Below, piece after piece: positions 33,300 to 40,978 of a DNA stretch of 56,381 bases. The stretch's first letter is position 1. Each line of letters begins with the position of its first letter. Below the pieces are notes generated by a model, which was given only the letters and a program-made list of their open reading frames with translations, was not told the origin of the DNA and ran no database searches. The stretch spans positions 1 to 56,381 of the forward strand of contig JAGHAF010000065.1 in assembly GCA_021161675.1 (NCBI GenBank). Reading direction: 5' to 3'. Source of the stretch: Planctomycetota bacterium (GTDB taxonomy: Bacteria; Planctomycetota; Brocadiia; SM23-32). Position numbers and translations under genes: made by a program.

Positions 33300-34406
33300 A
33301 TGAACCAAAACAGGACAACCGAAATGAACCCGAAGCAGAAGCCCAAAGGTCCGTGGATCAACCGTCTTGCAACACGGCTCTTCACTCTGGTTCTGGCCAT
33401 CTTGCTCTTCTGGTTGCTTTGCTTTCTCGTGCAGGACATCAAATCAATCAAAGGGCCACAGTACTCCGTGATCGAAGAACAGCACGTGGACCGGTCCCTG
33501 GCGCAGAGAGCGCAAACACTTGAGAAGCAGATTGCTGAGCTGGATCGCAAGATCAACAACCGGAAAGAAGAGCAAAGCGTAGTCGGTGACACTTCTCAGA
33601 ACCTCCAGCGGACCATTAACCAGCTCATTGAACTTCAAAGGCTCAGCATTCAGAAAGACATTACCCTTGCCGAATCCGAACAGAAGAACCTGGGAAGCAG
33701 TCTCGATCACTTCCTGGAGAGCCAGAAGAAATACCAGGAAGTGAATGCCAGCATCTCACAACTCATGACTGAGAAACGCAAGCTGGCGGACGAGAAAAGA
33801 GCGGTTGAGCAGCGCCTTGCTCAGCAGCGCGAGCCAGCGCAGAAAGAGTACCGTCGACTTAGCAAAGCGCACAGGCTGAAACTGGCAGGGATTCAACTCC
33901 TGATCCTTTTGCCACTCTTGGCGGCCGGGGTCATCCTTGTCATCAAGAAACGCGGGAGCATATATTCCCCACTCTCTCTCGCGTTCGCGGGCGCCACACT
34001 TCTCAAAGTGGCTTTGGTCATACACGAGTATTTCCCGGCCAGATACATCAAATACATCTTCCTCGGTGTGCTCCTGCTTGCCGTAGGCAGGCTGCTCATA
34101 CACTTCATCAGGACTGTGGCCTTCCCAAAGGCCCGATGGCTCAGGAAACAGTACCGTGAGGCCTACGAACAATTTCTCTGTCCGGTTTGTGAATATCCTA
34201 TACGAATCGGCCCGCGCAAGTTCCTGTACTGGACACGCAGAACGATCAACAAGGTCGTTATGCCGAAGGAACAGGACGCCGGGGAAGAGCCCTATACCTG
34301 CCCGTCATGCGGGACGACGCTGTTCGAGAAGTGTCCCTCGTGCCAGAACATCAGACATTCATTGCTTCCACACTGCCAGCATTGTGGCGCAGAGAAGCAG
34401 GTGTGA
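33300..34406 (+). CDS. Coiled-coil membrane protein with C-terminal zinc ribbons, function unknown
   Basis: This 368-aa protein has an N-terminal span (about 27-46), a long coiled coil (about 60-195), a cluster of about three spans (about 205-280) and a C-terminal cytosolic region with paired cysteines CPVC, CPSC, CPSC and CQHC, which form one or two zinc ribbons. AAGGAG lies about 10 nt before the ATG. Base composition is visibly lower in GC than in the flanking genes, hinting at a different origin. I do not recognise a family. The ends of the neighbouring genes are 28 and 72 nt away, so no operon partner is implied. Confidence 0.75.
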   Translation: MNQNRTTEMNPKQKPKGPWINRLATRLFTLVLAILLFWLLCFLVQDIKSIKGPQYSVIEEQHVDRSLAQRAQTLEKQIAELDRKINNRKEEQSVVGDTSQNLQRTINQLIELQRLSIQKDITLAESEQKNLGSSLDHFLESQKKYQEVNASISQLMTEKRKLADEKRAVEQRLAQQREPAQKEYRRLSKAHRLKLAGIQLLILLPLLAAGVILVIKKRGSIYSPLSLAFAGATLLKVALVIHEYFPARYIKYIFLGVLLLAVGRLLIHFIRTVAFPKARWLRKQYREAYEQFLCPVCEYPIRIGPRKFLYWTRRTINKVVMPKEQDAGEEPYTCPSCGTTLFEKCPSCQNIRHSLLPHCQHCGAEKQV

Positions 34407-34478
34407 ACGTTCAGCGCGTAGTCCTCTTTCGCGTGACAGCCCCGCTCATTCAGACAGCGCGTTACAGGAGATCAGGGA

Positions 34479-35864
34479 ATGAAGATCGAATCCGTCGGCA
34501 TGTACGTGCACACGCACTGGTCGTACAATCACCCGTACGCCGCACGAACCTGGACCATCCAGGACTGGCGCGGTTACCTGGCCGGCTTGAAGGGACTCGG
34601 ATACAATTTCGTGCAGGTCTGGCCCATGCTCGACATCATGCCGATCCCCCTCACCCAGAGCGACCGTCTGCACCTGGAGCGCCTCTCGAAGGTCATAGAC
34701 GTGGCGCATGATGAGTTCGGCATGAAAGTCATTATGGGCTCTCTCGCCAATATGATCGGAAACGAGGAGGCCCCCCAGTACAAGTTTGAGGACAGGCCTT
34801 ATTTCACAACCGAACGCCGCCTCAATCCGGGCGACGCCGCGGAGGTCGAAAAGCTCTTCGCCCAGCGCCGGCAGACCATTGCTCCGCTCAGTAAGGCAGA
34901 TGGGTTCTGGGTAATCGACAGCGACCCCGGTGGCTACGAGGGTTCTCCGTCGGAGGAGTTCGTGATGCTTCTGGGCCGCTACAGGGAGGTCCTCGACGAG
35001 CTGCGGCCCGGCATCGAACTGATATATTGGGTCTGGTTCGGATGGTCTCATCAGGAAGGCCAGGCGGAGAGCTGGCGCAGAGCGCTCTCGGGCCTGAAGC
35101 GGATGAATCCGGAGCCGTGGGCCATCCACGTCTGCTTGCCCGAGCAGACGCCGATTGTCGAGGAACTCGATCTTACGAACAGGGGCTACGTATTCCGCTA
35201 TAACTCGATTGAAAACGAGCCCTCACTGCCCTGGACGAGATACGATCCCGAGGGGCTTTACGAGCTCGTGACCCACATCAAGGCGCCGAAGGGCTGGCTC
35301 GGCAACGCCCAGACGCATCCCGTGCAGCTTCCGCACATCTATTGCTTCAGCCACTTCGCTCAAGGCGGCACGCCGGAGACCATTGACCTGGAGGGATTCG
35401 CCGAAAGGCTCCTGCCCGGCCTTGGCCCTGTGATCGCCTCGGGCTGGCGGGCGATGGACGAAGAATCCAGCGCAGAAGAGATCGAAGCGGCTCTCGCCGG
35501 CCTTTCCGATGCCACGGCAGGCGAGCCGGGTGAGCTGAAAGGGCTGCTCTTCGGAAGCGGTGAAAGGTTCCTCGATGACCTGCGGGCCCAGCTCTCCGTG
35601 CGCAGGTATGAAAGGATAATCCAATCCGCCAGGAGCCCGCACGAGCTTCGTGCGGGCCTGCTCGGGATTCGCGAGCCGCTTGCCCTGTGGTGTCGCCGCC
35701 ACGGATTCAAGGACTTCGGCCGGCTCGCGCTCTTCACGCACATCAGGGAGAGCGCGCAGAAGATCGGGGCTCTGAAGGTGGTGAAGGAATTTGACGACGC
35801 CGAGAAAGCGGGGCACTGCCACGATTTCATGGATCGCCTGTTCAGCCTGTTGAAGGAGCTTTGA
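34479..35864 (+). CDS. TIM-barrel-like protein, possible glycoside hydrolase, function unknown
   Basis: This 461-aa soluble protein starts at an ATG with AGGAG 8 nt upstream. The first about 300 residues show the alternating strand/helix rhythm of a TIM barrel, with strand ends such as NFVQVWPM, KVIMGSLA, FWVIDSDPGG and ELIYWVWFGW, and many aromatic residues as in carbohydrate-active enzymes. Candidate acidic residues lie in DSDPGGYEG and in a later NSIENEPSLPW segment, but I cannot assign a catalytic pair. The C-terminal about 150 residues look helical. No signal peptide is visible. I do not recognise the family. Confidence 0.6.
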   Translation: MKIESVGMYVHTHWSYNHPYAARTWTIQDWRGYLAGLKGLGYNFVQVWPMLDIMPIPLTQSDRLHLERLSKVIDVAHDEFGMKVIMGSLANMIGNEEAPQYKFEDRPYFTTERRLNPGDAAEVEKLFAQRRQTIAPLSKADGFWVIDSDPGGYEGSPSEEFVMLLGRYREVLDELRPGIELIYWVWFGWSHQEGQAESWRRALSGLKRMNPEPWAIHVCLPEQTPIVEELDLTNRGYVFRYNSIENEPSLPWTRYDPEGLYELVTHIKAPKGWLGNAQTHPVQLPHIYCFSHFAQGGTPETIDLEGFAERLLPGLGPVIASGWRAMDEESSAEEIEAALAGLSDATAGEPGELKGLLFGSGERFLDDLRAQLSVRRYERIIQSARSPHELRAGLLGIREPLALWCRRHGFKDFGRLALFTHIRESAQKIGALKVVKEFDDAEKAGHCHDFMDRLFSLLKEL

Positions 35865-35867
35865 TCC

Positions 35868-35884
35868 CCTCGGACACACCGAGG
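35868..35884. terminator. Small hairpin between convergent genes
   Basis: CCTCGG (35868-35873), loop ACACA, CCGAGG (35879-35884). It lies between the 3' ends of the TIM-barrel gene and hisF. No T-run follows on either strand, so it is at best a weak or Rho-assisted bidirectional terminator. Confidence 0.35.
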
Positions 35885-35897
35885 AGCAGGGGCGTCC

Positions 35898-36665
35898 TCA
35901 TCGGCGTACGGACACGCCTTTGCCGATCAGGTAATCTTTCAACTCCCCAATGCCGATCTCGCCAAAGTGGAAGACGCTCGCCGCGAGCAGGACGTCGGCG
36001 CCCCCCTGAGTGACCGCTTCGTAGAAGTGCTCCAGCGCGCCGGCCCCCCCGCTGGCAACGATGGGAACATCCACTCGTTCGTCGATGCCCTTCAACAGTG
36101 GAATGTCATAGCCTTCCCTGGCGCCGTCGCAGCGCTTGCTGGTGGGCAGCAGCGTGCCGGCCCCCCGGCCTGCCGCGGCGGCTGCGAACTCGATTGCATC
36201 AATGCCGGTGGGCGTCCGGCCACCATCGATGTAGACCTCGTAGCCGTTCTCAAGTTCATCAGAACTGTCCACGTCGATGGCCACGACCACACGCTCGGCG
36301 CCGAACTCCTTGACGGCGCGGTCGATCAGCTCCGGCTCCCGCACGGCGGCGCTGCTCATGCTCACCTTGTCGGCCCCCGCGTCGAGGGCATGCTCGAAGT
36401 CGGACAGCGACTTAATCCCGCCGCCGAGGGTCAGCGGAATGGTGACCGCATCGGCCACCGATCTGAAGACGTCCAGCACGGTCTTGCGCTTCTCAACGGT
36501 GGCCGTTATGTCGAGAAAACCCAGCTCATCGGCGCCCTGTTCCTCGTAAGCCAGCGCGCACTCGACCGGATCGCCGGCATCCTGCAGGTCTACGAAGTGC
36601 ACGCCCTTGACGACACGGCCATCTTTCATATCCAGACACGGCATGATGCTCACGTAATCAGCCAT
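35898..36665 (-). CDS. hisF: Imidazole glycerol phosphate synthase cyclase subunit (HisF)
   Basis: HisF uses ammonia from HisH to close the imidazole ring in histidine synthesis. The 255-aa barrel has the first active-site Asp in MPCLDMKDGRVVKGVHF, TLGGGIKS, the second Asp region VVVAIDVD, and ASGGAGALEHF. I start it at the ATG at 36665, with AAAGGA about 9 nt upstream. The active-site loop usually reading LLTSxDxDG is here LLPTSKRCDG: the DG Asp is kept but the middle Asp is Arg. hisH and other his genes are absent; HisF/HisH-like pairs also occur in amidation of surface sugars. It is the last gene of the glxK-thiL-tsaE-hisF run. Confidence 0.88.
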   Translation of the reverse strand: MADYVSIMPCLDMKDGRVVKGVHFVDLQDAGDPVECALAYEEQGADELGFLDITATVEKRKTVLDVFRSVADAVTIPLTLGGGIKSLSDFEHALDAGADKVSMSSAAVREPELIDRAVKEFGAERVVVAIDVDSSDELENGYEVYIDGGRTPTGIDAIEFAAAAAGRGAGTLLPTSKRCDGAREGYDIPLLKGIDERVDVPIVASGGAGALEHFYEAVTQGGADVLLAASVFHFGEIGIGELKDYLIGKGVSVRR

Positions 36666-36798
36666 GGAGCTTTCCTTTCGGATCTTCGATCTTTTCGTTT
36701 CCGATGGATTGTATGTCAAGGCAGTCGGGAAGGATAACGCATTTCGAGCCCCGTTGCAACATCGACCGGTCGCGCTTACCCGAGCGCCTTCCTTGCCG

Positions 36799-37308
36799 CT
36801 AATCGCGGCCCGTTCGACACACCCATGGGGCGAGCAGCTCCCGGAACTTCTCCAGACGGCTCTGTGGGCCGGCTCCCGCCGCCTCCAGGCGGAACCTGCG
36901 CCGCGTGGCGCCCGCGACCCGGATGTGCAGGCTGAACCGTTCCGGGGGGAGACACTCTCGCACGTGATCCGCCCATTCCACCACGCTCATGCCCCCGCTC
37001 TCGAACGTCTCATCGCAGCCGAGAGCGGCCATCTCATCGCCGCTGCCGAGCCGATAGGCATCGAAGTGATAGAGCGTCAGGCGCCCCTCGTACGCCCGCA
37101 ACAGGACGAACGTGGGACTGGTCACCCTGTGCAGGTCTTCGACCGCGAGGCCGCGCGCCAACCCACGCACGAAGCAGGTCTTGCCGGCGCCCAGTGTGCC
37201 CACCAGGCCGAGAACGTCATTCAAGCGCCACCCCTCGGCGCTGGCTGCGGCCAGCTCCATGGTCTGCTCGGGGCTCCGAGTCTCCAGCGCCAGGGCTTCA
37301 GACTGCAT
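36799..37308 (-). CDS. tsaE: tRNA threonylcarbamoyladenosine biosynthesis ATPase TsaE
   Basis: TsaE is the ATPase that helps TsaB/TsaD make t6A37 in tRNA. The 169-aa product has the P-loop GTLGAGKT, the TSPTFVL motif, YHFDAYRL and the VVEWADH region. I start it at the ATG at 37308, which overlaps the thiL stop by one base (TGATG) and has GGGAG 11 nt upstream; an ATG at 37326 has its only purine-rich element directly abutting it. A basic, Gly-rich C-terminal tail of about 25 residues extends beyond the family core. thiL and tsaE are also neighbours in many genomes. Confidence 0.93.
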   Translation of the reverse strand: MQSEALALETRSPEQTMELAAASAEGWRLNDVLGLVGTLGAGKTCFVRGLARGLAVEDLHRVTSPTFVLLRAYEGRLTLYHFDAYRLGSGDEMAALGCDETFESGGMSVVEWADHVRECLPPERFSLHIRVAGATRRRFRLEAAGAGPQSRLEKFRELLAPWVCRTGRD

Positions 37309-38225
37309 CACAGCTCGTGCTCCCATCCTCCGCTCTCGAGCGTCTGACGGGACCCGTCCGGCATCAGAAGGAAGGATTCTTCGCTCTCCTCCACGGTTCC
37401 TATGACGGTGACCTCGAGCCCCGCGGCCCCCTCCCGCGCCGCGCGCTGCGCCTGGCGCGCGGACAGGCAGAACAGCAGTTCGTAGTCCTCTCCATCGTTG
37501 AGGGCATGCCAGAGCGGCTCGCGCTCGCCCCGGCTCGCCGCCGCGGCGATAGGAATGTCGGCCGCACGCAGCGCCATGCCTCTCCCGGAGGCGGCGGCGA
37601 GGTGAAGGGCATCTGTGCTCAGCCCATCGCTGATGTCAATAAGCGCGTGCAAATCATACTCTTGCGACAGATGAAGCGCCTCGTTGATCCGCGGACTGAA
37701 CCGCAAGTGGCGGCCCTGCAGGGAGCCGCCAAGCCGGCCGGTCACGCAGATGGCGTCCCCGAACATGGCGCCGCTGCGAAGCACAAACCCGGCGGGCCCC
37801 GGCGTCCCCACGGCGGTGACGGTGATGCAGGTGGTGGCGCCCTTCGCGACCGCGATGTCCCCGCCGACGAGTGGGGCGCCCATCTGCCGGGCCGCCTCCA
37901 CCAGGGCGCCCATCAGCCTTCGCCCCGTCTGCTCGTCCCGCCCGGCCCCCAGCAGCACAGCGGCAAAGGCGCACAGCGGCCGGGCGGCCATGGCCGCGAC
38001 GTCGCTCAGGGCCCGAGCCACCGCTTTCCTGGCCGCCAGTTCGACGGCCGTTTCCTCTTCGTAATGCACGCCTTCCACCGCCATGTCAGTCGTGACGGCC
38101 AGAGAGGCGCCGCTGCCGGGCGGCCGGATGATCGCCGCATCGTCCCCGATGCCGGTTTCCAGCCAGGGGACATCCCGAGAGGCGGTGAGCCGCTCGATGT
38201 ATTCAATCAGCTCTCGCTCGGTCAT
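37308..38225 (-). CDS. thiL: Thiamine-monophosphate kinase (ThiL)
   Basis: ThiL phosphorylates thiamine monophosphate to thiamine diphosphate, the last step of cofactor synthesis. The 305-aa product has the metal/ATP-binding GIGDDAA near residue 26, TTDMAVEGVH, ARALSDVAAMAA, LVGGDIA, DISDGLSTDA and the NDGEDYELLF block of the PurM-like fold. It overlaps glycerate kinase upstream by 4 nt (ATGA) and tsaE downstream by one base, so all three are coupled. No other thiamine gene is nearby. Confidence 0.95.
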   Translation of the reverse strand: MTERELIEYIERLTASRDVPWLETGIGDDAAIIRPPGSGASLAVTTDMAVEGVHYEEETAVELAARKAVARALSDVAAMAARPLCAFAAVLLGAGRDEQTGRRLMGALVEAARQMGAPLVGGDIAVAKGATTCITVTAVGTPGPAGFVLRSGAMFGDAICVTGRLGGSLQGRHLRFSPRINEALHLSQEYDLHALIDISDGLSTDALHLAAASGRGMALRAADIPIAAAASRGEREPLWHALNDGEDYELLFCLSARQAQRAAREGAAGLEVTVIGTVEESEESFLLMPDGSRQTLESGGWEHEL

Positions 38226-39370
38226 TTCAAGTCCCCTTTCGACGCCAACCAGAGACGAGCCACGGATTCCGCCGTGCGCTCGAGCAGCTCCGAAGCGCGA
38301 CCCATTGCCTCGCCGGAGGCAAGCGGGCCGTCCGCAATGCAGAAGACGGCGCTGACACCCAACTCGTAAAGCGCCTCGAAGCCTTCCTTTAGCGCGCCGC
38401 CCAGCGCCACCACTGGGATCCCCAGCGAATGCGCCACCGAGGCCACCCGCGCGGGGGCCTTGCCGTAGGCGCTCTGGGCGTCCAGACGGCCCTCCGCGGT
38501 AATAACCAGGTCACAGCCGCTCATGCGCTGGCGGAGCCGCAGGTGTCTGGCAATGGTCTGCGCCCCGTTCTCCAGGCGAGCGCCTAAGAAGGCCACCAGC
38601 CCGGCCCCGAGCCCTCCCGCGGCCCCGGCCCCGGCCAGCTCGCTCACGTCCTTGTCCAGGTCGCGCAGAATCCGCTCCGAGAGGTTTCGCATCCCGTCCT
38701 CCAGCGCTTCCACCTGCCCGGGCGTGGCGCCCTTCTGCGGGCCGTAAACCCGCGCCGCGCCTTCCGGCCCCAGCAGCGGATTGGTCACGTCGCAGGCGAC
38801 CACCACTTCCACGTCGCTGACGCGCGGGTCCAGGCCGCCCGTCTCGATCGCCCGGATGTCAACGAGTCGTCCGCCACAGGGGTCCTCGATAGGCCGCCCG
38901 TTCTCGTCCAGGAATCGGACGCCCAGCGCATGGGCCATTCCAGCGCCGCCGTCTACGGTGGCGCTTCCGCCGATGCCCACGATGATTCTTTTCACACCCT
39001 CGTCCAGGGCGTGCCGGATAAGGACGCCCGTGCCGCGTGTGGAAGTGCGCAAGGGGTTACGATCCGGCGCATCGAGTAGCTCGAGCCCGCTGGCGGCGGC
39101 CATTTCGATAACGGCCGTCTCCCCGTCTCCGCAGACTCCCCATTGCGCCTCGACGGGGTCTCCCAACGGCCCGGGCGCCTGACACGTTCGCGGCTGCCCG
39201 CCGGTGGCTTCAAGCATTGCGGCGACGGTTCCCTCGCCGCCGTCCGCGAATGGGACCAGCAGCACCTCCGCCCCTGGGATGGCCGTGGCGACCCCTTTCT
39301 CGATCGCGCGCGCCGCATCGAGGGCGCAGAGCGATTCTTTGAGCGAATCAGGAGCGACAAGGATCTTCAT
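38222..39370 (-). CDS. Glycerate kinase (GarK/GlxK family)
   Basis: This 382-aa enzyme phosphorylates D-glycerate, feeding 2- or 3-phosphoglycerate into central metabolism. It matches the bacterial glycerate 2-kinase family: start MKILVAPDSLKESL, PFADGGEGT, the PLGDPV motif, GIGGSATVDGGAGMA, VACDVTNPLLG, GAAGGLGAGL and TAEGRLDAQSAYGKAP. I use the ATG at 39370 with AAGGG 9 nt upstream; an upstream in-frame ATG would add 11 residues without support. It is first in the run with thiL, tsaE and hisF and has a likely -10 (TAGAAT, 39407-39402) about 35 nt before the start. Confidence 0.93.
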   Translation of the reverse strand: MKILVAPDSLKESLCALDAARAIEKGVATAIPGAEVLLVPFADGGEGTVAAMLEATGGQPRTCQAPGPLGDPVEAQWGVCGDGETAVIEMAAASGLELLDAPDRNPLRTSTRGTGVLIRHALDEGVKRIIVGIGGSATVDGGAGMAHALGVRFLDENGRPIEDPCGGRLVDIRAIETGGLDPRVSDVEVVVACDVTNPLLGPEGAARVYGPQKGATPGQVEALEDGMRNLSERILRDLDKDVSELAGAGAAGGLGAGLVAFLGARLENGAQTIARHLRLRQRMSGCDLVITAEGRLDAQSAYGKAPARVASVAHSLGIPVVALGGALKEGFEALYELGVSAVFCIADGPLASGEAMGRASELLERTAESVARLWLASKGDLK

Positions 39371-39401
39371 AACGCAGAGCCCTTCATCCAAGGTCTGGTG
39401 C

Positions 39402-39430
39402 ATTCTAACGCGCCGGCCTGCGTTTCGCTA
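39402..39430 (-). promoter_or_regulatory. Possible promoter of the glycerate kinase-thiL-tsaE-hisF run
   Basis: On the minus strand TAGAAT (39407-39402; 5/6 match) lies 17 nt from TAGCGA (39430-39425; 3/6). The transcript would begin about 25-30 nt before the ATG at 39370. The -35 is poor. Confidence 0.4.
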
Positions 39431-39437
39431 CTTTCGC

Positions 39438-39478
39438 GGTCCGCTCGTGCGGCGTGGCCACATGGCCCCCCGCAGACC
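39438..39478. other. Nested inverted repeat in the divergent intergenic region
   Basis: Three stems nest: GGTC/GACC (39438-39441, 39475-39478), GCGG/CCGC (39449-39452, 39470-39473) and GGCCA/TGGCC (39456-39460, 39463-39467). It lies just upstream of the minus-strand promoter for glycerate kinase and the plus-strand promoter for the 50-aa gene. Apart from this and the promoters I see nothing coding in 39371-39623. Confidence 0.5.
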
Positions 39479-39489
39479 GGCTTTGATCC

Positions 39490-39519
39490 TTGACTTTGCC
39501 CTGCTCAGTCGGTTAGAAA
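39490..39519 (+). promoter_or_regulatory. Possible promoter of the 50-aa membrane protein gene
   Basis: TTGACT (39490-39495; 5/6), an 18-nt spacer, then TAGAAA (39514-39519; 4/6). The leader would be about 98 nt and contains a 6-bp hairpin GGTAGT/ACTACC (39584-39589, 39598-39603). Confidence 0.4.
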
Positions 39520-39623
39520 GTGCAGAGGCATCGTAAATGTTTGCAGGATAGAATTGCATCAACGCTGATTCCCGTGCTCAAACGGTAGTCGTTTCTTACT
39601 ACCTTCAGACGAGGAGATGGCCG

Positions 39624-39776
39624 ATGGTACTCGCGGCTAAATTGGGACAGTATGAGACGATTCTGGTGGCGGCGGCTTTGATTGTGGTGATCGGGTTGAT
39701 ATGGCGCCTTTCAAAGAAGAAGGCCGGGCCAGAGGAGCCGCCTTCCGAAGTCGACTCCGAAATGGACGACGACTAG
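39624..39776 (+). CDS. Tiny single-span membrane protein (50 aa)
   Basis: The frame reads from ATG 39624 to TAG 39776. GGAG lies 7 nt upstream, a good Shine-Dalgarno. The product has a short N-terminus, one hydrophobic span (about residues 12-27), a basic stop-transfer stretch RLSKKK (28-33) and an acidic tail (GPEEPP, ending EMDDD). The hydrophobic core, basic flank and acidic end form a credible type of small membrane protein, perhaps a regulator or subunit of a larger complex. No family is recognised. A strong hairpin (39865-39896) follows, and a second tiny membrane gene faces it from the other strand. Confidence 0.7.
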   Translation: MVLAAKLGQYETILVAAALIVVIGLIWRLSKKKAGPEEPPSEVDSEMDDD

Positions 39777-39864
39777 ACGACTACTCGTAAAGCCTCCCTG
39801 TTAACTACGTCGTACACGGCGAACCCACAGGAAGCCTGCCGGAGAGATTCCGACAGCATGTGGC

Positions 39865-39896
39865 CGCGGCCGCGCGTCGAACGGCGTGCGGCCGCG
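39865..39896. terminator. Strong GC-rich hairpin between two convergent tiny genes
   Basis: A 12-bp stem with one G-T pair (39865-39876 with 39885-39896) and an 8-nt loop. It lies between the convergent 50-aa and 28-aa genes. The sequence after it (CTGTGTTT) is only weakly T-rich, so bidirectional termination is likely but not proven. Confidence 0.55.
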
Positions 39897-39934
39897 CTGT
39901 GTTTCAGCGCCTCCGGCGGGCGCGATGTTTTCCA

Positions 39935-40021
39935 CTAACCGGACTGCTTCTTTTTCAGAGCAAAAACAATAACAAGAAGCACAACGCCACCAACCACCAA
40001 CACGATTGACAATGGCGACAT
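39935..40021 (-). CDS. Tiny single-span membrane protein (28 aa)
   Basis: On the minus strand a perfect AAGGAGG lies 7 nt before an ATG at 40021. The 28-codon frame ends in TAG at 39935. The product is one hydrophobic span (about residues 4-22, rich in Val, Leu, Ile and Gly) followed by KKKQSG, so it would insert with a basic C-terminal end. It resembles other very short membrane peptides (regulatory subunits, type I toxin-like peptides), but no family is recognised. A promoter (40135-40162) and a leader of about 105 nt with a GC-rich hairpin (around 40058-40075) precede it. The strong Shine-Dalgarno and promoter make expression believable. Confidence 0.6.
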   Translation of the reverse strand: MSPLSIVLVVGGVVLLVIVFALKKKQSG

Positions 40022-40134
40022 AGCCAGACCTCCTTGTAAGGGATGAACAAGTAAAACGCCGCGGCGCCCCGCAGCGCGCATGTCACGGAACCCAACAGCA
40101 CGAAACGAGTGAATCCCTCCTATAGCACGGAGAT

Positions 40135-40162
40135 ATTACAGCTTCCGCCATCCCCATGTCAA
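40135..40162 (-). promoter_or_regulatory. Promoter of the 28-aa membrane protein gene
   Basis: On the minus strand TTGACA (40162-40157), a 16-nt spacer, then TGTAAT (40140-40135; 5/6). It lies just after the end of the nitrilase-family gene and leaves a leader of about 105 nt before the 28-codon frame, with a GC-rich hairpin inside. Confidence 0.55.
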
Positions 40163-40189
40163 TCCAACCGGGCAGGCTCTTCAGCGCCG

Positions 40190-40978
40190 TCACTCCAGCA
40201 GGAACGGCCGGTTTTCGGGGCGCCTCCAGATGTCGGTTCGCCGCGCCGCCAGAAAGTCCGAATTCACCTCGGACAGATTCAGTTCGGCGTAGATGACAGT
40301 CTCTTCATCCTGCGGGGCCTGCGCCAGGTGTGTGCCGTCCGGGGCGCAGATGGCGCTGACCATCATCTGGGGAGCTCGGGCGTCGTTGGCGCTTACGACG
40401 TAGATGCCGTTCTCGGCCGCCCGGCTGCGCACGGCGCCCTCCAGGACGGGCAGCTTCCACCGGGCGCCCCGGGATGCGTTGGAAAGGTGGAGGGCCAGCT
40501 CCGCCCCTTTACCACGGAGGATCCGCCAGTTCTCCGGGAAACGCACGTCGAAACATATCTGGAGGCCAACCGTCCACCGGCCGCACCGAAAGACTGGCAA
40601 TGAATCCCCCGGTGTGAATATCTCCCTGCCGCCCTCGAACAGGTGTGTCTTGTCGTAACTCCCTATGGTCTCGCCCGATGGGGAGACGAGGATCGCTGTG
40701 TTGAACCAGCGCCCCCCTTGCCTGCGCACGACGCCAAGCGCCACGTAGAGCCCGCGCTCGGCGGCGCGGCGGGCTATTTCACTTTCCGCTTCAGCAAGGA
40801 GTTCGAAGTCCAAGTCGGGCGAAGGCAGATAATCGCTCAGCGCGCACTCGGGCACAACCAGCAGGTCCGCCCCGTGCGCCGATGCCCGCTCGATGGCGTC
40901 GAGGATAGTCTCGGCGTTGCGGGTCACGTCCGGGCCGGTGGCCATCTGGAAGGCGGCCGCGCGGAGTTTCTCTTTCAC
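40190..40978 (-). CDS. Carbon-nitrogen hydrolase (nitrilase superfamily)
   Basis: This 262-aa cytoplasmic hydrolase has the full nitrilase triad: Glu44 in [10 protein letters not shown], Lys110 in YDKTHLF and Cys142 in [10 protein letters not shown]. The family cleaves amides or nitriles; this size and the YDKTHLF and ICFDVRFPE blocks place it with the omega-amidase/Nit-type predicted amidases. The substrate is unknown. Its start overlaps the clpB stop by 4 nt (ATGA), so it is translated from the clpB transcript, an unusual partner for a chaperone. The C-terminus NRPFLLE is normal for the family. Confidence 0.9.
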   Translation of the reverse strand: MKEKLRAAAFQMATGPDVTRNAETILDAIERASAHGADLLVVPECALSDYLPSPDLDFELLAEAESEIARRAAERGLYVALGVVRRQGGRWFNTAILVSPSGETIGSYDKTHLFEGGREIFTPGDSLPVFRCGRWTVGLQICFDVRFPENWRILRGKGAELALHLSNASRGARWKLPVLEGAVRSRAAENGIYVVSANDARAPQMMVSAICAPDGTHLAQAPQDEETVIYAELNLSEVNSDFLAARRTDIWRRPENRPFLLE

